This document shows, one piece after another, positions 35,223-44,769 of a stretch of DNA of 64,000 nt (positions within the stretch are counted from its first letter, which is position 1; each line of letters begins with the position of its first letter). The DNA comes from Rhodobacter sp. Lineage in GTDB: Bacteria > Pseudomonadota > Alphaproteobacteria > Rhodobacterales > Rhodobacteraceae. The notes below the pieces were generated by a model. It made no database searches, was not told where the DNA came from, and saw only the letters and a program-made list of their open reading frames with translations. The translations under genes and the position numbers were made by a program. The DNA lies in the NCBI GenBank assembly GCA_027484985.1, contig JAIXRW010000034.1:1-64000 (forward strand), read 5' to 3'.

Positions 35223-37148
35223 TTACGGGGCCACGGGCGGGGTTGGCGGACGTGTGTTGCGGATCGGGTCGAGCAAAAGGCGCAGGCCGTTGAGCACGAC
35301 AAGGACAGTGCCGCCTTCGTGGCCGAGCACGGCAAGTGGAAGCGGCAGGTCAAAGAACAGGCCGCCGGTGACAAGCACGGCCATGGCGCCCAGCGCGAAG
35401 ATCAGGTTCTGGCGGATGATCGCGGCGGCACGGCGCGACAGGCGGTGTGCTGCGGCCAGACGGTCCATGTTTTCGGACAGCAGGGCCACATCGGCGGCTT
35501 GCAGCGCGACATCGGACCCTGCGGCGCCCATGGCGATGCCGACATCGGCGCGGGCAAGGGCGGCGGCATCGTTGACGCCATCACCGACAAAGGCGACGGG
35601 GCCCTTGGCGGCAAGGTCGGAAACGAGGCGGACTTTGTCCTGCGGCAGAAGGTCGGCGTGGATTTCATCGGGTTTCAGGCCAAGGCCCTGACCGATACGC
35701 AGGGCCACGGGGCGGCGGTCGCCTGTCATCATCACGATGCTGGCGATTCCGGTGGCGCGGAGGGCGGCGATACCATCGCGCGAGGTGGCGCGGGGCTGGT
35801 CGGCCACGGCGATGGCCCCGAGGAGGAGGGGGCCGCGGCCCAGATAGACCACGGTTTCGGACCCGTCTTGCAAGGTGGCTAGGGCGGGATCGGTCAGGTC
35901 GGCGCCCATATGGGTGGCCATGCGGGGATTGCCGGCCCAGACGGGGCCTGTCGCATCGGTTCCGGTGATGCCTTCGGACGGGTGGGTTTCGACGCCCGTG
36001 ACGGGGGCGGGGGTCAGGGCGCGCTGGTCGATCGCGCGGCGGAGGGCATCGGCGATGGGGTGTTCGGATTGCGCCTCGAGCCCGGCGATGAGGGTGAGGA
36101 GGGTGGTTTCATCGGTGGCAAGGGGCAGAAGGCGCGTCACCTCGGCCCGGCCGGTGGTGAGGGTGCCGGTCTTGTCGAAGGCGAAGGTGCGGATGGTGGC
36201 AAGGGTTTCGAGGGCGGCACCGCCCTTGAACAACACCCCGCCCCGCGCGGCGGCGGAGAGGGCCGACAGGATGGCGGCGGGGACCGAGATGACGACAGCG
36301 CAGGGGCTGGCCGCGACAAGGATGGTGGCTGCACGGTAGAGAGCGGCATCGAAGGTTTGGCCAAGGGCGAGGAAAATGCCGAAAAGGGCGGTCGAAACGG
36401 CAAGGACGGCCACGGTGTAACGCTGGCCGAACCATTCGGAAAACCGTTCTGACGGGGCCTTTTGCGCCTGCGCCTCGGTCACCATGGCGATCATGCGGGC
36501 CACGGTGGATTCGGCCATGGGGCGCAAGACCTGCATGGTGAGGACGGTGTGCAGGTTTACCGTCGCCTCGAACACGGGATCGCCGGGGGATTTCACCACG
36601 GGAAGGGATTCGCCGGTGATGGTGGATTCGTCCAGACTGCCCGCGCCATCGACGATGCGGCCATCGACGGGGATGCGGGCGCCGGGGCGGATGATGACAA
36701 GATCGCCCTGCACAAGCGCCGCGACAGGCGTGGCGGTCACTGTGCCATCGGGTGACAGGCGGAAGGCGGTTTCGGGGCGCAGCGACATCAACGCCTGAAC
36801 CGCGCGGCGGGCTTTGCCCATGGCGCGGTGTTCGAGCATCGACGACAGGCGGAACAGGGTGAGCAGCACCGCCCCTTCCAGCGCCGCACCGACCGAGGCG
36901 GCGGCAAGGGCCGCGATCACCATGAGCAGATCGACATCAAGGACGCGGTCATGGACCAGTTCGCGCAATGCGGCCGACGCGGCCGGCACGCCGCCGGCCA
37001 GATAGACCGCAAGCAGGGCAAGCGGGGCAAGGGGCAGCGGCACAAGGAAGGCCGAGACGCTGACATAGGCCATGCCGCACAGCGTGATGACGGTCAGGGC
37101 AAGATCGACCCCTTCGGGCAGCGGCGAGGCGTGGGAATGGTCGGACAC
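35223..37148 (-). CDS. P1B-type heavy-metal-translocating ATPase, SPC/HEGGT subtype (P1B-4-like)
   Basis: A 641-residue metal-exporting ATPase. The membrane metal site is SPC (AASPCAV) rather than CPC, and the last helices carry GHEGGTV. Together these mark the P1B-4 group (Co/Fe/Zn export, e.g. CtpD/CoaT/PfeT). It has the phosphorylation motif DKTGTLT, the TGES loop and the hinge [10 protein letters not shown]. There is no N-terminal HMA domain, only a short His-containing tail (MSDHSHASP). It diverges from the hybrid kinase gene. The exact metal is not determined. Confidence 0.88.
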   Translation of the reverse strand: MSDHSHASPLPEGVDLALTVITLCGMAYVSVSAFLVPLPLAPLALLAVYLAGGVPAASAALRELVHDRVLDVDLLMVIAALAAASVGAALEGAVLLTLFRLSSMLEHRAMGKARRAVQALMSLRPETAFRLSPDGTVTATPVAALVQGDLVIIRPGARIPVDGRIVDGAGSLDESTITGESLPVVKSPGDPVFEATVNLHTVLTMQVLRPMAESTVARMIAMVTEAQAQKAPSERFSEWFGQRYTVAVLAVSTALFGIFLALGQTFDAALYRAATILVAASPCAVVISVPAAILSALSAAARGGVLFKGGAALETLATIRTFAFDKTGTLTTGRAEVTRLLPLATDETTLLTLIAGLEAQSEHPIADALRRAIDQRALTPAPVTGVETHPSEGITGTDATGPVWAGNPRMATHMGADLTDPALATLQDGSETVVYLGRGPLLLGAIAVADQPRATSRDGIAALRATGIASIVMMTGDRRPVALRIGQGLGLKPDEIHADLLPQDKVRLVSDLAAKGPVAFVGDGVNDAAALARADVGIAMGAAGSDVALQAADVALLSENMDRLAAAHRLSRRAAAIIRQNLIFALGAMAVLVTGGLFFDLPLPLAVLGHEGGTVLVVLNGLRLLLDPIRNTRPPTPPVAP

Positions 37149-37276
37149 GGGCGGACCTGCGGGATGGGGGATGCCGAAACAGCTTGGACCAGTTACGGCC
37201 GGATGGCACCGTGGCTTAACCCCGCAGGTGGCAAAGCCCGCGACGCGCCAGCAAAAGGCCGCAATCCTGTGGTTTT

Positions 37277-37336
37277 CAGGCGGGTGGTTTGCAGGCGGGT
37301 GGTTGGCAGACTGGTGGATTGCAGACTGGGCTTCGG
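37277..37336. repeat. Degenerate 15-bp tandem repeat, four units
   Basis: Four consecutive 15-base units starting with CAG: CAGGCGGGTGGTTTG (37277), CAGGCGGGTGGTTGG (37292), CAGACTGGTGGATTG (37307) and CAGACTGGGCTTCGG (37322). It lies in the divergent region between the metal ATPase and hybrid kinase genes, 36 bases before the kinase start. Confidence 0.8.
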
Positions 37337-37371
37337 GACCGAATCAGGCAAGGCTGGCTGGGGGACATGCG

Positions 37372-39426
37372 ATGACCATGGCTGAAAACAGCGGTGCGGC
37401 GGGGGCGCTGGATGCGGCGAACCGCGACCTGTTGGCCGCGCGGGCCGAGCGGGACCGCGCCGAGGCGCATCTGCTGGGAATCATCGAGGGCGCGGCGGTG
37501 GGGACGTTCGAGCTGAACCTTGCCACCAACGGGTTGCGGGTGGGCGGGCGCTGGGCCGAAATGCTGGGGCGCGATCGGGGGGCCGATAACATCTTCGAGT
37601 TCAGCGATTTCCGCGATCTGGTGCATCCCGATGACCAGCCGAACATTCCGGTTCCAGGCCAGACGCTGCCCGACCCCGGTGACGGGTTTGTCGAGCTGGA
37701 ATTCCGCATGCGGCATGATGCGGGGCATTGGGTGTGGATCTTGTCGCGCAGCCGTGTGACGGGGCGCGATGCCGAGGGGCGGCCCATCGCCATGGCGGGG
37801 GTGCATCTGGATGTGTCGGACCGCAAGCGGCTGGAGGACGAGATACGGGCAAGCCGCGCCTATCTGACCGAGGTGATGGATACCTCGATTTCAGCTTTGG
37901 CGGTGCTGGATGACGGGGGGCGGATCACCTATGCCAACCTTGAGGCCGAGCGGATTCTGGGCCTGAGCCGATGTGACATGCGCGGGCGGGCGCATGATGA
38001 CCCCGCGTGGCGGCTGGAACGGGTCGGGGGCGGGGCGCTGCCGGATGCCGATCTGCCCTATCACCGCGCCTTGGCCGAAGGGGGCAGCGTGCGCGACATA
38101 CGGTTTGCGTTGCACTGGCCCGATGGCACGCGGCGGGTGCTTTCGGCCAATGCCGTGCCGCTAAGCCATGCCGACGGGCGGCGGCAGGTGGTGGTTTCGT
38201 TTTCCGACATCACCGAGGCGCTGGCCGCCACCGCGCGGCTGGAAGAGGCGCGGGTGCGGGCGGAAGAGGTAAGCCGCGCCAAGACGGTGTTTCTGGCCAA
38301 TATGAGCCACGAGATACGGACCCCGCTGAACGGGGTGCTGGGCATGGCCGAGGTGCTGGATGCGGTGGTGACGGTGCCGGAACAAAAGGCCATGGTCGCC
38401 ACGATCCGCCGGTCGGGCGAGACGCTGCTGACGGTGCTGAACTCGGTCCTTGATATGTCGAAGATCGAGGCGGGGAAGATGGTGCTGGAGCGCGTGCCGC
38501 TGCTGGTTTCCGATATCGTGGCGCAGGCCGAGGCGGTGTATTCGGTGCAGGCCGAGGAAAAGGGACTGGCCTTCGAGGTGTATCTGCATGCGGGGGCCGA
38601 TGCGCCCCGGCTGGGCGACCCGCACCGGATTGCACAGGTGCTGAACAACCTGTTGTCCAACGCGATCAAGTTCACCGAGGCGGGGTCGGTGGTGGTGAAG
38701 GTTTCGGTCAGGCCGGGGCGGCCTGTGAGCTTTGAGGTGGCCGATACGGGGCTGGGCATGACCGAGGCGCAGGTGGCGCGGGTTTTCGACAGTTTCGAGC
38801 AGGCGGACGGGTCAGTGACGCGGCGGTTCGGCGGGACGGGGCTGGGGCTGTCGATCGTGCGCGAATTGGTCACGCTGATGGGCGGGCGGATCGAGATGGA
38901 CAGCGCCGCGGGGGCAGGCACGCGGGTGAAGGTGACGCTGCCGCTGCCCGAGGCCGATGTGGCGCCAGCGGCGGCCGACGAGGCCGAGGCGCTGCCCGAT
39001 CTGGAGGCGCTGGCAGGGCGCAGGGTGCTGGTGGCGGATGACAACGAGACGAACCGGATCGTTCTGGCGGGGATGCTGGGGCAGACGGGGTTGCAGGTTG
39101 CCATGGCGGAAAACGGGCAAGAGGCGGTGGCGCTGTGGGCTGCGGCGCGGACGGGCGGGCGGGCGTTCGATCTGTTGCTGCTGGATATCACCATGCCGGT
39201 GATGGACGGGATGACCGCGCTGGCCGCATTGCGCGCCGCCGAGCGGGCCGAAGGGGTGCCGCCGGTGCCCGCGATTGCCGTTACCGCCCATGCGATGCCC
39301 GATCAGGTAGCCGCGCTGTTGCGGGGCGGCTTTGCGCTGCATCTGGCCAAGCCGCTGAAGCGCAAGGCGCTGTTGCAGGCCATCGGGGCGCTGCTGCGCG
39401 GTTCGGGCGGGCCTGCGGGGGATTAG
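37372..39426 (+). CDS. Hybrid histidine kinase, PAS-PAS-HisKA-HATPase-REC
   Basis: A 684-residue soluble hybrid sensor with no clear membrane helix. Two PAS domains occupy about residues 30-155 and 165-290. The dimerisation helix has His313 in NMSHEIRTPLNG, the ATPase domain has NNLLSNAIKFT and GGTGLGLSIV, and the C-terminal receiver has Asp605 in LLLDITMPVMDG. No Hpt domain is seen. It is followed by a single-domain receiver and a paralogous hybrid kinase. The start ATG at 37372 has GGGGGAC upstream. The signal is unknown. Confidence 0.9.
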   Translation: MTMAENSGAAGALDAANRDLLAARAERDRAEAHLLGIIEGAAVGTFELNLATNGLRVGGRWAEMLGRDRGADNIFEFSDFRDLVHPDDQPNIPVPGQTLPDPGDGFVELEFRMRHDAGHWVWILSRSRVTGRDAEGRPIAMAGVHLDVSDRKRLEDEIRASRAYLTEVMDTSISALAVLDDGGRITYANLEAERILGLSRCDMRGRAHDDPAWRLERVGGGALPDADLPYHRALAEGGSVRDIRFALHWPDGTRRVLSANAVPLSHADGRRQVVVSFSDITEALAATARLEEARVRAEEVSRAKTVFLANMSHEIRTPLNGVLGMAEVLDAVVTVPEQKAMVATIRRSGETLLTVLNSVLDMSKIEAGKMVLERVPLLVSDIVAQAEAVYSVQAEEKGLAFEVYLHAGADAPRLGDPHRIAQVLNNLLSNAIKFTEAGSVVVKVSVRPGRPVSFEVADTGLGMTEAQVARVFDSFEQADGSVTRRFGGTGLGLSIVRELVTLMGGRIEMDSAAGAGTRVKVTLPLPEADVAPAAADEAEALPDLEALAGRRVLVADDNETNRIVLAGMLGQTGLQVAMAENGQEAVALWAAARTGGRAFDLLLLDITMPVMDGMTALAALRAAERAEGVPPVPAIAVTAHAMPDQVAALLRGGFALHLAKPLKRKALLQAIGALLRGSGGPAGD

Positions 39427-39523
39427 GTCAAACTTTTGATAAAGGCGACTGAAATGGCCATGGTTTCGCCCTAGGGATGTGTCACACTGGGCGTTGCATG
39501 GTACCATGTGCGAGGTCAGCCCG

Positions 39524-39928
39524 ATGAATGACAGCCGAGAGGCGCGCAAGTTCCGTATCCTGCTGGCCGAGGATGACGGCGTGAACCGCGATATCCTGCG
39601 CGCCTTTCTGGCGGGGCAGGACCATCTGGACCTGACCATCGCCGAAGACGGGCGGGCCGCGCTGGAGGCGGCGCTGGGCGCGCGGTTCGATCTGATGATC
39701 TTTGACCACCAGATGCCGCATATCACGGGGGACCGGGTGATCCGGTTTCTGCGGTCGGGGCAATCGGTGAACAGCGCGACGCCGGTGGTGCGGTTTTCGG
39801 CCGAGGCGACGGTGGCCAGCATCCGGCGGACGGGCGGGCTGGTGGATGCGGTCCTGCCCAAGCCGCTGCGGCGCGACCAGCTGGTTGCGACCATCGAGGC
39901 GATCCTGCGCGAGGATGCGGCGCCATGA
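39524..39928 (+). CDS. Single-domain response regulator (CheY-like)
   Basis: A 134-residue receiver without an output domain. The acidic pocket is AEDDGVNRD, the phosphorylation site Asp61 is in FDHQMP, the switch Ser is in FSAEA and the conserved Lys is in LPKPLRR. It sits between the two hybrid kinases and its stop overlaps the second by ATGA, so it is probably a shuttle or sink in their phosphorelay. The ATG at 39524 gives the usual short leader before the first strand. Confidence 0.87.
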   Translation: MNDSREARKFRILLAEDDGVNRDILRAFLAGQDHLDLTIAEDGRAALEAALGARFDLMIFDHQMPHITGDRVIRFLRSGQSVNSATPVVRFSAEATVASIRRTGGLVDAVLPKPLRRDQLVATIEAILREDAAP

Positions 39929-41949
39929 GCTATGAGCGGGCAGGAAAGCCGGGCGGGGATGACGGCCCCGTCACGCCCGAGGCGCTGATCCGGGGCGAGG
40001 AGCGGCTGCGCGATGTGATCGAAGGCGCGCAGGTCGGCACCTGGACCTGGGATTTCGATACAGTGGTGCAACTGGTCAACGATGTGTGGGCGGCGATGCT
40101 GGGCTATGCCTTGGCCGAACTGACGCCCGTGACCTATGAGACATGGAGCCGGATCGTCCACCCCGATGACCGCGCGGCGGTGCAGGCGCTGCTGGATGGC
40201 TGTCTTTCGGGGCAGTCGGACGGGTACGAGGCCGAATACCGCATGCAGCACCGCGCGGGCCACTGGATCTGGGTGCTGGATCGCGGGCGGGTGGTGCGGC
40301 GCAAGCCGGACGGATCGCCCAAGATCATGGCGGGTATCCAGATCGAGATTTCGGAACAGAAATCGCGCGAGGCGGCGCTGATCAAGGCCAAGGCCGAACT
40401 GGAACATGCGCTGGCCCAGCGCGCCAGTGCCGAGCAGCGGTTCACCGATATCGCGGCGGTCAGTGACGGGTGGTTCTGGGAGCAGGACGCGGATTTGCGG
40501 TTTTCGTTCCTGTCGCAGCCCGACTATTTTGACCGGATCGGGGTGCCGCCCGCCAACATCATGGGCAAGACGCGCGAGGAATGGCTGGCGCTTTACCCCG
40601 AGGTGCGGGCCAGCGCCGATTGGGAGGTTGTGCTATGCGCCCTGCGCGAGCGGCGGGCCTTTCGCGATTTTGTCTATCGGGCGCCAGAAGCGCCCGATGG
40701 CGCGGAGCGGTGGTTCCGCATTTCCGGCGCACCGGTGTTTGACGCGACGGGGGCCTTTCTGGGCTATCGCGGCGTGGGGTCGGATGTGACGCAGCTTTAC
40801 CTTGCCAAGGCGCGGGCGGAGGAGGCGAGCCGCACCAAATCGATGTTCCTTGCCAATATGAGCCACGAGATCCGCACGCCGTTGAACGGGGTGCTTGGCA
40901 TGGCCGAGGTGCTGGAATCGGCTTTGACGGATGCGGACCACAAGCGGATGATCGGCACGATCCGGCGATCGGGCGAGACGCTGTTGAACATTCTGAACGA
41001 CATTCTGGACATGTCGAAGATCGAGGCGGGCAAGATGGAGCTGGAGGCGGTGGCCTTTAGCCCGATGGAGCTGGCCGAGCGGGTGGAGGACCTGCACAAG
41101 CTGCGCGCCGACGAGAAGGGGCTGGATTTCGAGGTGCTGATCGGGTCGGGCGCCGATGCGGCGCGGATCGGTGATCCGTTCCGCGTGCAGCAGGTGCTGC
41201 ACAATCTGGTGTCGAATGCCATCAAGTTCACCGATCACGGGTCGGTCACGGTCAAGGTGGCGGGGCGGGGGGATGCGCCGCTGGTGCTTGAGGTGCGCGA
41301 TACCGGCATCGGGATGACGCCCGACGAGGTGGGGCGCCTGCACGAGGAATTCGCGCAGGCCGACAGTTCGGTGACGCGGCGTTTTGGCGGCACAGGGCTG
41401 GGAATGGCGATCACGCGCAATCTGGTGCTGCGGATGGGCGGCGAGATCGTGGTGCAATCGGAACCGGGGCGGGGCACGACGATCCGCGTCACCCTGCCCT
41501 TGCCGGTGACGCAGGCGGCCCCCTCGACGGCCCGTGGCGGCAGTGCGGCGCAGGCAGGCACGCGGCTGGACGGGGTGCGGATACTGGCGGCCGATGACAA
41601 CGGGACCAACCGTTCGGTTCTTGAACTGATGCTGACGCGCTGCGGGGCGGAAGTGACGATGGTTTCGGACGGGGCGCAGGCGGTGCAGGCCTATGCGCCC
41701 GGTCGGTTTGATGCGGTAATGCTGGACATTGCCATGCCGGTGATGGACGGCAAGGCGGCGCTGCGTGAAATTCGCGCCCGCGAGGCGGCTTTGGGCGTGG
41801 CGCCGGTGCCGATGATCGCCGTCACGGCGAATGCGATGCAGCATCAGGTTGTCGATTACCTGATCTGGGGGTTTGATTCCTGCGTGTCAAAGCCCATCGG
41901 CATGGCCGAGGTGACCAAGGTCGTGCGGTCTATGCTGCAAGCTGGATGA
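39925..41949 (+). CDS. Hybrid histidine kinase, PAS-PAS-HisKA-HATPase-REC (paralogue)
   Basis: A 674-residue soluble hybrid kinase built like its upstream neighbour: two PAS domains (about 25-150, 165-290), His314 in NMSHEIRTPLNG, ATPase motifs VSNAIKFTD and GGTGLGMAI, and a receiver with Asp601 in MLDIAMPVMDG. Identical blocks around the H box suggest an old duplication. No Hpt or output protein is in the cluster. The stop lies three bases from the convergent HupE-like gene. Confidence 0.9.
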   Translation: MSYERAGKPGGDDGPVTPEALIRGEERLRDVIEGAQVGTWTWDFDTVVQLVNDVWAAMLGYALAELTPVTYETWSRIVHPDDRAAVQALLDGCLSGQSDGYEAEYRMQHRAGHWIWVLDRGRVVRRKPDGSPKIMAGIQIEISEQKSREAALIKAKAELEHALAQRASAEQRFTDIAAVSDGWFWEQDADLRFSFLSQPDYFDRIGVPPANIMGKTREEWLALYPEVRASADWEVVLCALRERRAFRDFVYRAPEAPDGAERWFRISGAPVFDATGAFLGYRGVGSDVTQLYLAKARAEEASRTKSMFLANMSHEIRTPLNGVLGMAEVLESALTDADHKRMIGTIRRSGETLLNILNDILDMSKIEAGKMELEAVAFSPMELAERVEDLHKLRADEKGLDFEVLIGSGADAARIGDPFRVQQVLHNLVSNAIKFTDHGSVTVKVAGRGDAPLVLEVRDTGIGMTPDEVGRLHEEFAQADSSVTRRFGGTGLGMAITRNLVLRMGGEIVVQSEPGRGTTIRVTLPLPVTQAAPSTARGGSAAQAGTRLDGVRILAADDNGTNRSVLELMLTRCGAEVTMVSDGAQAVQAYAPGRFDAVMLDIAMPVMDGKAALREIRAREAALGVAPVPMIAVTANAMQHQVVDYLIWGFDSCVSKPIGMAEVTKVVRSMLQAG

Positions 41950-41952
41950 GGG

Positions 41953-43068
41953 TCAGAAGAACACCCGTTCAACCACCCAGAAGGCGCCGACAGCGGCGAT
42001 GAAGCCCGAGGCGGGAATGGCAATGCGGGCGCGATACCACGGTTTCGCGCCGAACCAGTAGCCGACCAGCAGGAAGGCCAGCGTGATGACCGCCAGTTGC
42101 CCAAGCTCGACCCCGATGTTGAAGCCGATAAGGGCGGGGAAGAAGCCGTCTTGCGGCAGGCCGAACTGTTGCAGGACCGAGGCAAAGCCCAGCCCGTGCA
42201 GCAGGCCGAAGCAGAACACCACCACGGGGCGCCAGCGGCTGAGGCCATCGGTGACGATGTTTTCCACCGCGACAAAGACGATCGAGGCGGCGATGACGGG
42301 TTCGACAATGGCCGAGGGCAGGGTGACATAGCCCAGCGCGCCAAGGCCAAGCGTGACGGTATGGGCCACGGTGAAGGCCGAGACCTGCAAGAGCAGCGGG
42401 CGCAGGCGGGTGGACAGGAAGAACAGGCCAAGGACGAACAGGATATGGTCAAGCCCCTTTGGCACGATATGGTCGAACCCCACGGGGATATAGGACAGGA
42501 AGGCGTGGAGCGCGGTCATGCGGCTGCCGCCCGACAGGGCGATGGGGGCAGACAGGGCGCCCGCCTCGAGATAGCCGTCATAGGGGTTTTCGACACCGTT
42601 CTGGCGGATCACCAGCGCGCCGAAGGGGGCGGCCCAGCCGATCTGGACCGAGGTTGCCCCCTGCGGGACGGGGGCGGTGAAGCTGATGGTGGCGCTGCGG
42701 GGCAGGGCGACATCGCCGGTTTCGGGCACAGAAACGCCGGTCAGGGTAAGCGGCTGGTCAACCCCGTCGATGCGGACAAAGACGCGCGGCGCCATGCGGG
42801 GCCAGAAGCTGCGGAAGCGGTTTTCAAGCACCTGCGGGGGCAGGGCGCGCAGGCTGTCGTAATCGGCGGCCTGCGGAGCGGTGTTGGTATCGGCGGTGGC
42901 GGTCAGGTCGATGCCCGCGACGATGCCTTCGAGGTTGGTCCGGATGTCGAAGGCAAGGGTATCGCCGGTTTGTTCGAAATCACCGATCGAGGGAAGCACC
43001 TCGTGGCTGAAGGCGGGGACGGGCAGAAGGGCAAGCGCAAGGGAAAGGCGGCGAAGGGTTTTCAGCAT
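41953..43068 (-). CDS. HupE/UreJ-family membrane protein with periplasmic N-terminal domain
   Basis: A 371-residue protein. A signal peptide (MLKTLRRLSLALALLPVPAFS) and a periplasmic domain of about 150 residues (HEVLPSIGDFEQTGDTLAFD) precede a HupE/UreJ-like block of six or seven helices. That block has the histidine-bearing motifs GLDHILFVLGLFFLS and HTVTLG, and LLHGLGFASVL. HupE proteins are thought to carry nickel or cobalt. It diverges by 92 bases from a DUF4198 gene, which supports metal uptake. The metal is not fixed. Confidence 0.78.
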   Translation of the reverse strand: MLKTLRRLSLALALLPVPAFSHEVLPSIGDFEQTGDTLAFDIRTNLEGIVAGIDLTATADTNTAPQAADYDSLRALPPQVLENRFRSFWPRMAPRVFVRIDGVDQPLTLTGVSVPETGDVALPRSATISFTAPVPQGATSVQIGWAAPFGALVIRQNGVENPYDGYLEAGALSAPIALSGGSRMTALHAFLSYIPVGFDHIVPKGLDHILFVLGLFFLSTRLRPLLLQVSAFTVAHTVTLGLGALGYVTLPSAIVEPVIAASIVFVAVENIVTDGLSRWRPVVVFCFGLLHGLGFASVLQQFGLPQDGFFPALIGFNIGVELGQLAVITLAFLLVGYWFGAKPWYRARIAIPASGFIAAVGAFWVVERVFF

Positions 43069-43160
43069 ATCTTTTGTCCTGTCGGCTTGCCGTGGCGAAA
43101 TGCGGGGCAGTTTATGGGAAGCGGGCGGAAATGAAACGTCACGAAACGGGGAGCAGGGTG

Positions 43161-43955
43161 ATGCGGGTTTTGTTGGCCATTGCGCTGAGCTTGGGATGTG
43201 TGGCGCCGGTGGCGGGGCATGAATTCTGGATCTCGGCCCAGAGCTATCGGGCGGAGGCGGGGCAGGCGGTGCGGGCGGACCTGCTGGTGGGATCGGACAT
43301 GGCGGGGCAGGCCTTTCCGTGGCTGACGCGCAATACCCAAGCGGCGCGGCTGGTATGGGAGGGCGGCAGCACCGATCTGCGGGGACGCGAGGGGGATATG
43401 CCCGCCTTGACCTTTACGCCCAAGGCCGAGGGGCTGGTGCGGGTGGTCTTTCACGCGCGACCGGCCTTTGTGTTCTTTGACGATGCGGCGCGGTTCCGCA
43501 GCTATCTGGACTATGAGGGGTTGGGCTGGGTGCTGGCGGCGCATCGGGCGCGGGGCCTGCCCGAGACCGGCTTTTCGGAACGCTATATCCGCAATGCGCG
43601 GGCGCTGGTGCAGGTGGGCGCGGCGCAGGCCGGGCAGCGCGACGCGCCCACGGGGATGCCGTTCGAGCTGGTGGCGTTGCAGAACCCCTATCTGGCGGGG
43701 CTGGGGGCGGTGGATGTGCGGCTGACATGGCAGGGCGCGCCTGCGGCGGGGCAGCAGGTGGCGCTGTTCGTCAAGGGCGCGGCGGGTGTGACGCGGGCGC
43801 TGTTCACCACCGATGCAGACGGGGTGGCGCGCGTGCCGCTGGGCGCGGCGGGGGAATACATGCTGTCTTCGGTGCATATGGAGCCGCTGGAGGGTGACAA
43901 GGACGCGGTTTGGGAAAGCCATTGGGCCACGCTGACCTTTGCCATTGGCGGCTAG
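43161..43955 (+). CDS. DUF4198-family periplasmic protein
   Basis: A 264-residue secreted protein with a signal peptide (MRVLLAIALSLGCVAPVAG) and a mature N-terminus HEFWISAQSYR. The His-Glu-Phe-Trp start just after cleavage is typical of DUF4198 proteins associated with nickel/cobalt transport systems, where an N-terminal His can bind metal. The C-terminal half looks like an immunoglobulin-type beta domain. The ATG at 43161 was chosen as it begins the signal peptide after GAGCAGGG. It is divergent to the HupE-like gene. Confidence 0.75.
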   Translation: MRVLLAIALSLGCVAPVAGHEFWISAQSYRAEAGQAVRADLLVGSDMAGQAFPWLTRNTQAARLVWEGGSTDLRGREGDMPALTFTPKAEGLVRVVFHARPAFVFFDDAARFRSYLDYEGLGWVLAAHRARGLPETGFSERYIRNARALVQVGAAQAGQRDAPTGMPFELVALQNPYLAGLGAVDVRLTWQGAPAAGQQVALFVKGAAGVTRALFTTDADGVARVPLGAAGEYMLSSVHMEPLEGDKDAVWESHWATLTFAIGG

Positions 43956-44184
43956 GGGCGCAGAGACGGGCGGTGCGGTCGTCGGGGGCGGGGCGGTCAT
44001 GGCGGCCTGTGCAGCGGCGTGTCGGGCCAGATACGCAGGCGGCAAGGCGGAAGTTTCAGCGCCACCTGCCGCCGTGGTGACGCCGCGAAATGTGGCCGCG
44101 CTGCACGCGCAGGCGTTGACGGGTTGCGCGGCACGCCCCTAGGCTGAACCCGCACAGGTTGCGCGGACAAGCGGGGAGAGGCCG
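43956..44184. other. Intergenic region with a weak promoter candidate for the TRAP genes
   Basis: 229 bases with no supported gene. A possible sigma-70 promoter is TTGACG (44116-44121), an 18-base spacer, and TAGGCT (44140-44145), 40 bases before the dctQ-like start. A short open frame at 43939-44142 has no family look and was not called. Confidence 0.35.
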
Positions 44185-44769
44185 ATGCGCGGGTTGCTGG
44201 CGGTGGCACGGGGGATCGACCGGATCAACGAAGGGATCGGGCGGGCGACGGGGTGGCTGATCCTGATCGCGGTGCTGGTGAGTGCGGGGAATGCGGTGGT
44301 GCGCAAGGTGTTTTCCACATCATCCAACGCATGGCTGGAATTGCAGTGGTATCTGTTCGGCGCGGCCTTTCTGCTGGCGGCGGCCTATACGCTGCGGCAG
44401 AACGAACATATCCGCATCGATATTGTTTACGGGCTGTTTTCGCGCCGTGTGCAGCACTGGATCGACCTGTTCGGGCATGTGGTGTTCCTGATGCCCTTTG
44501 TGGTGCTGATGGTGGTGTATCTGGGCCCCTATGCGCTGCACAGTTTTCAGAGTGGCGAGGTTTCGACCAATTCGGGGGGGCTGGTGATCTGGCCCGCCAA
44601 GGCGCTGCTTTTGGCGGGGTTCGTGCTGCTGTTCTTGCAGGGGCTGTCCGAGATTTTCAAGAAGATCGCGGTGATGCGGGGGCTGATGGCGGACCCGCAC
44701 CCCTTTGTTCCGGCGCATGAGGCGGCCGAGAAGGAAGGGGCCGCGCTGGCCGGGGAGATCGGCAAATGA
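44185..44769 (+). CDS. TRAP transporter small permease (DctQ type)
   Basis: A 194-residue small membrane subunit with four helices and the family motif RQNEHIRIDIVYGLFSRR in the second loop. It works with the large permease and a periplasmic binding protein for Na-driven uptake of organic acids. The stop overlaps the next start (ATGA). The binding-protein gene lies downstream in convergent orientation and is TakP-like, so this would be TakQ. Confidence 0.88.
   Translation: MRGLLAVARGIDRINEGIGRATGWLILIAVLVSAGNAVVRKVFSTSSNAWLELQWYLFGAAFLLAAAYTLRQNEHIRIDIVYGLFSRRVQHWIDLFGHVVFLMPFVVLMVVYLGPYALHSFQSGEVSTNSGGLVIWPAKALLLAGFVLLFLQGLSEIFKKIAVMRGLMADPHPFVPAHEAAEKEGAALAGEIGK

Noticed and set aside
43939-44142. 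67-codon open frame before the TRAP genes
   Set aside because: No ribosome-binding site or family resemblance, low-complexity Ala/Gly composition, and it overlaps the end of the DUF4198 gene.
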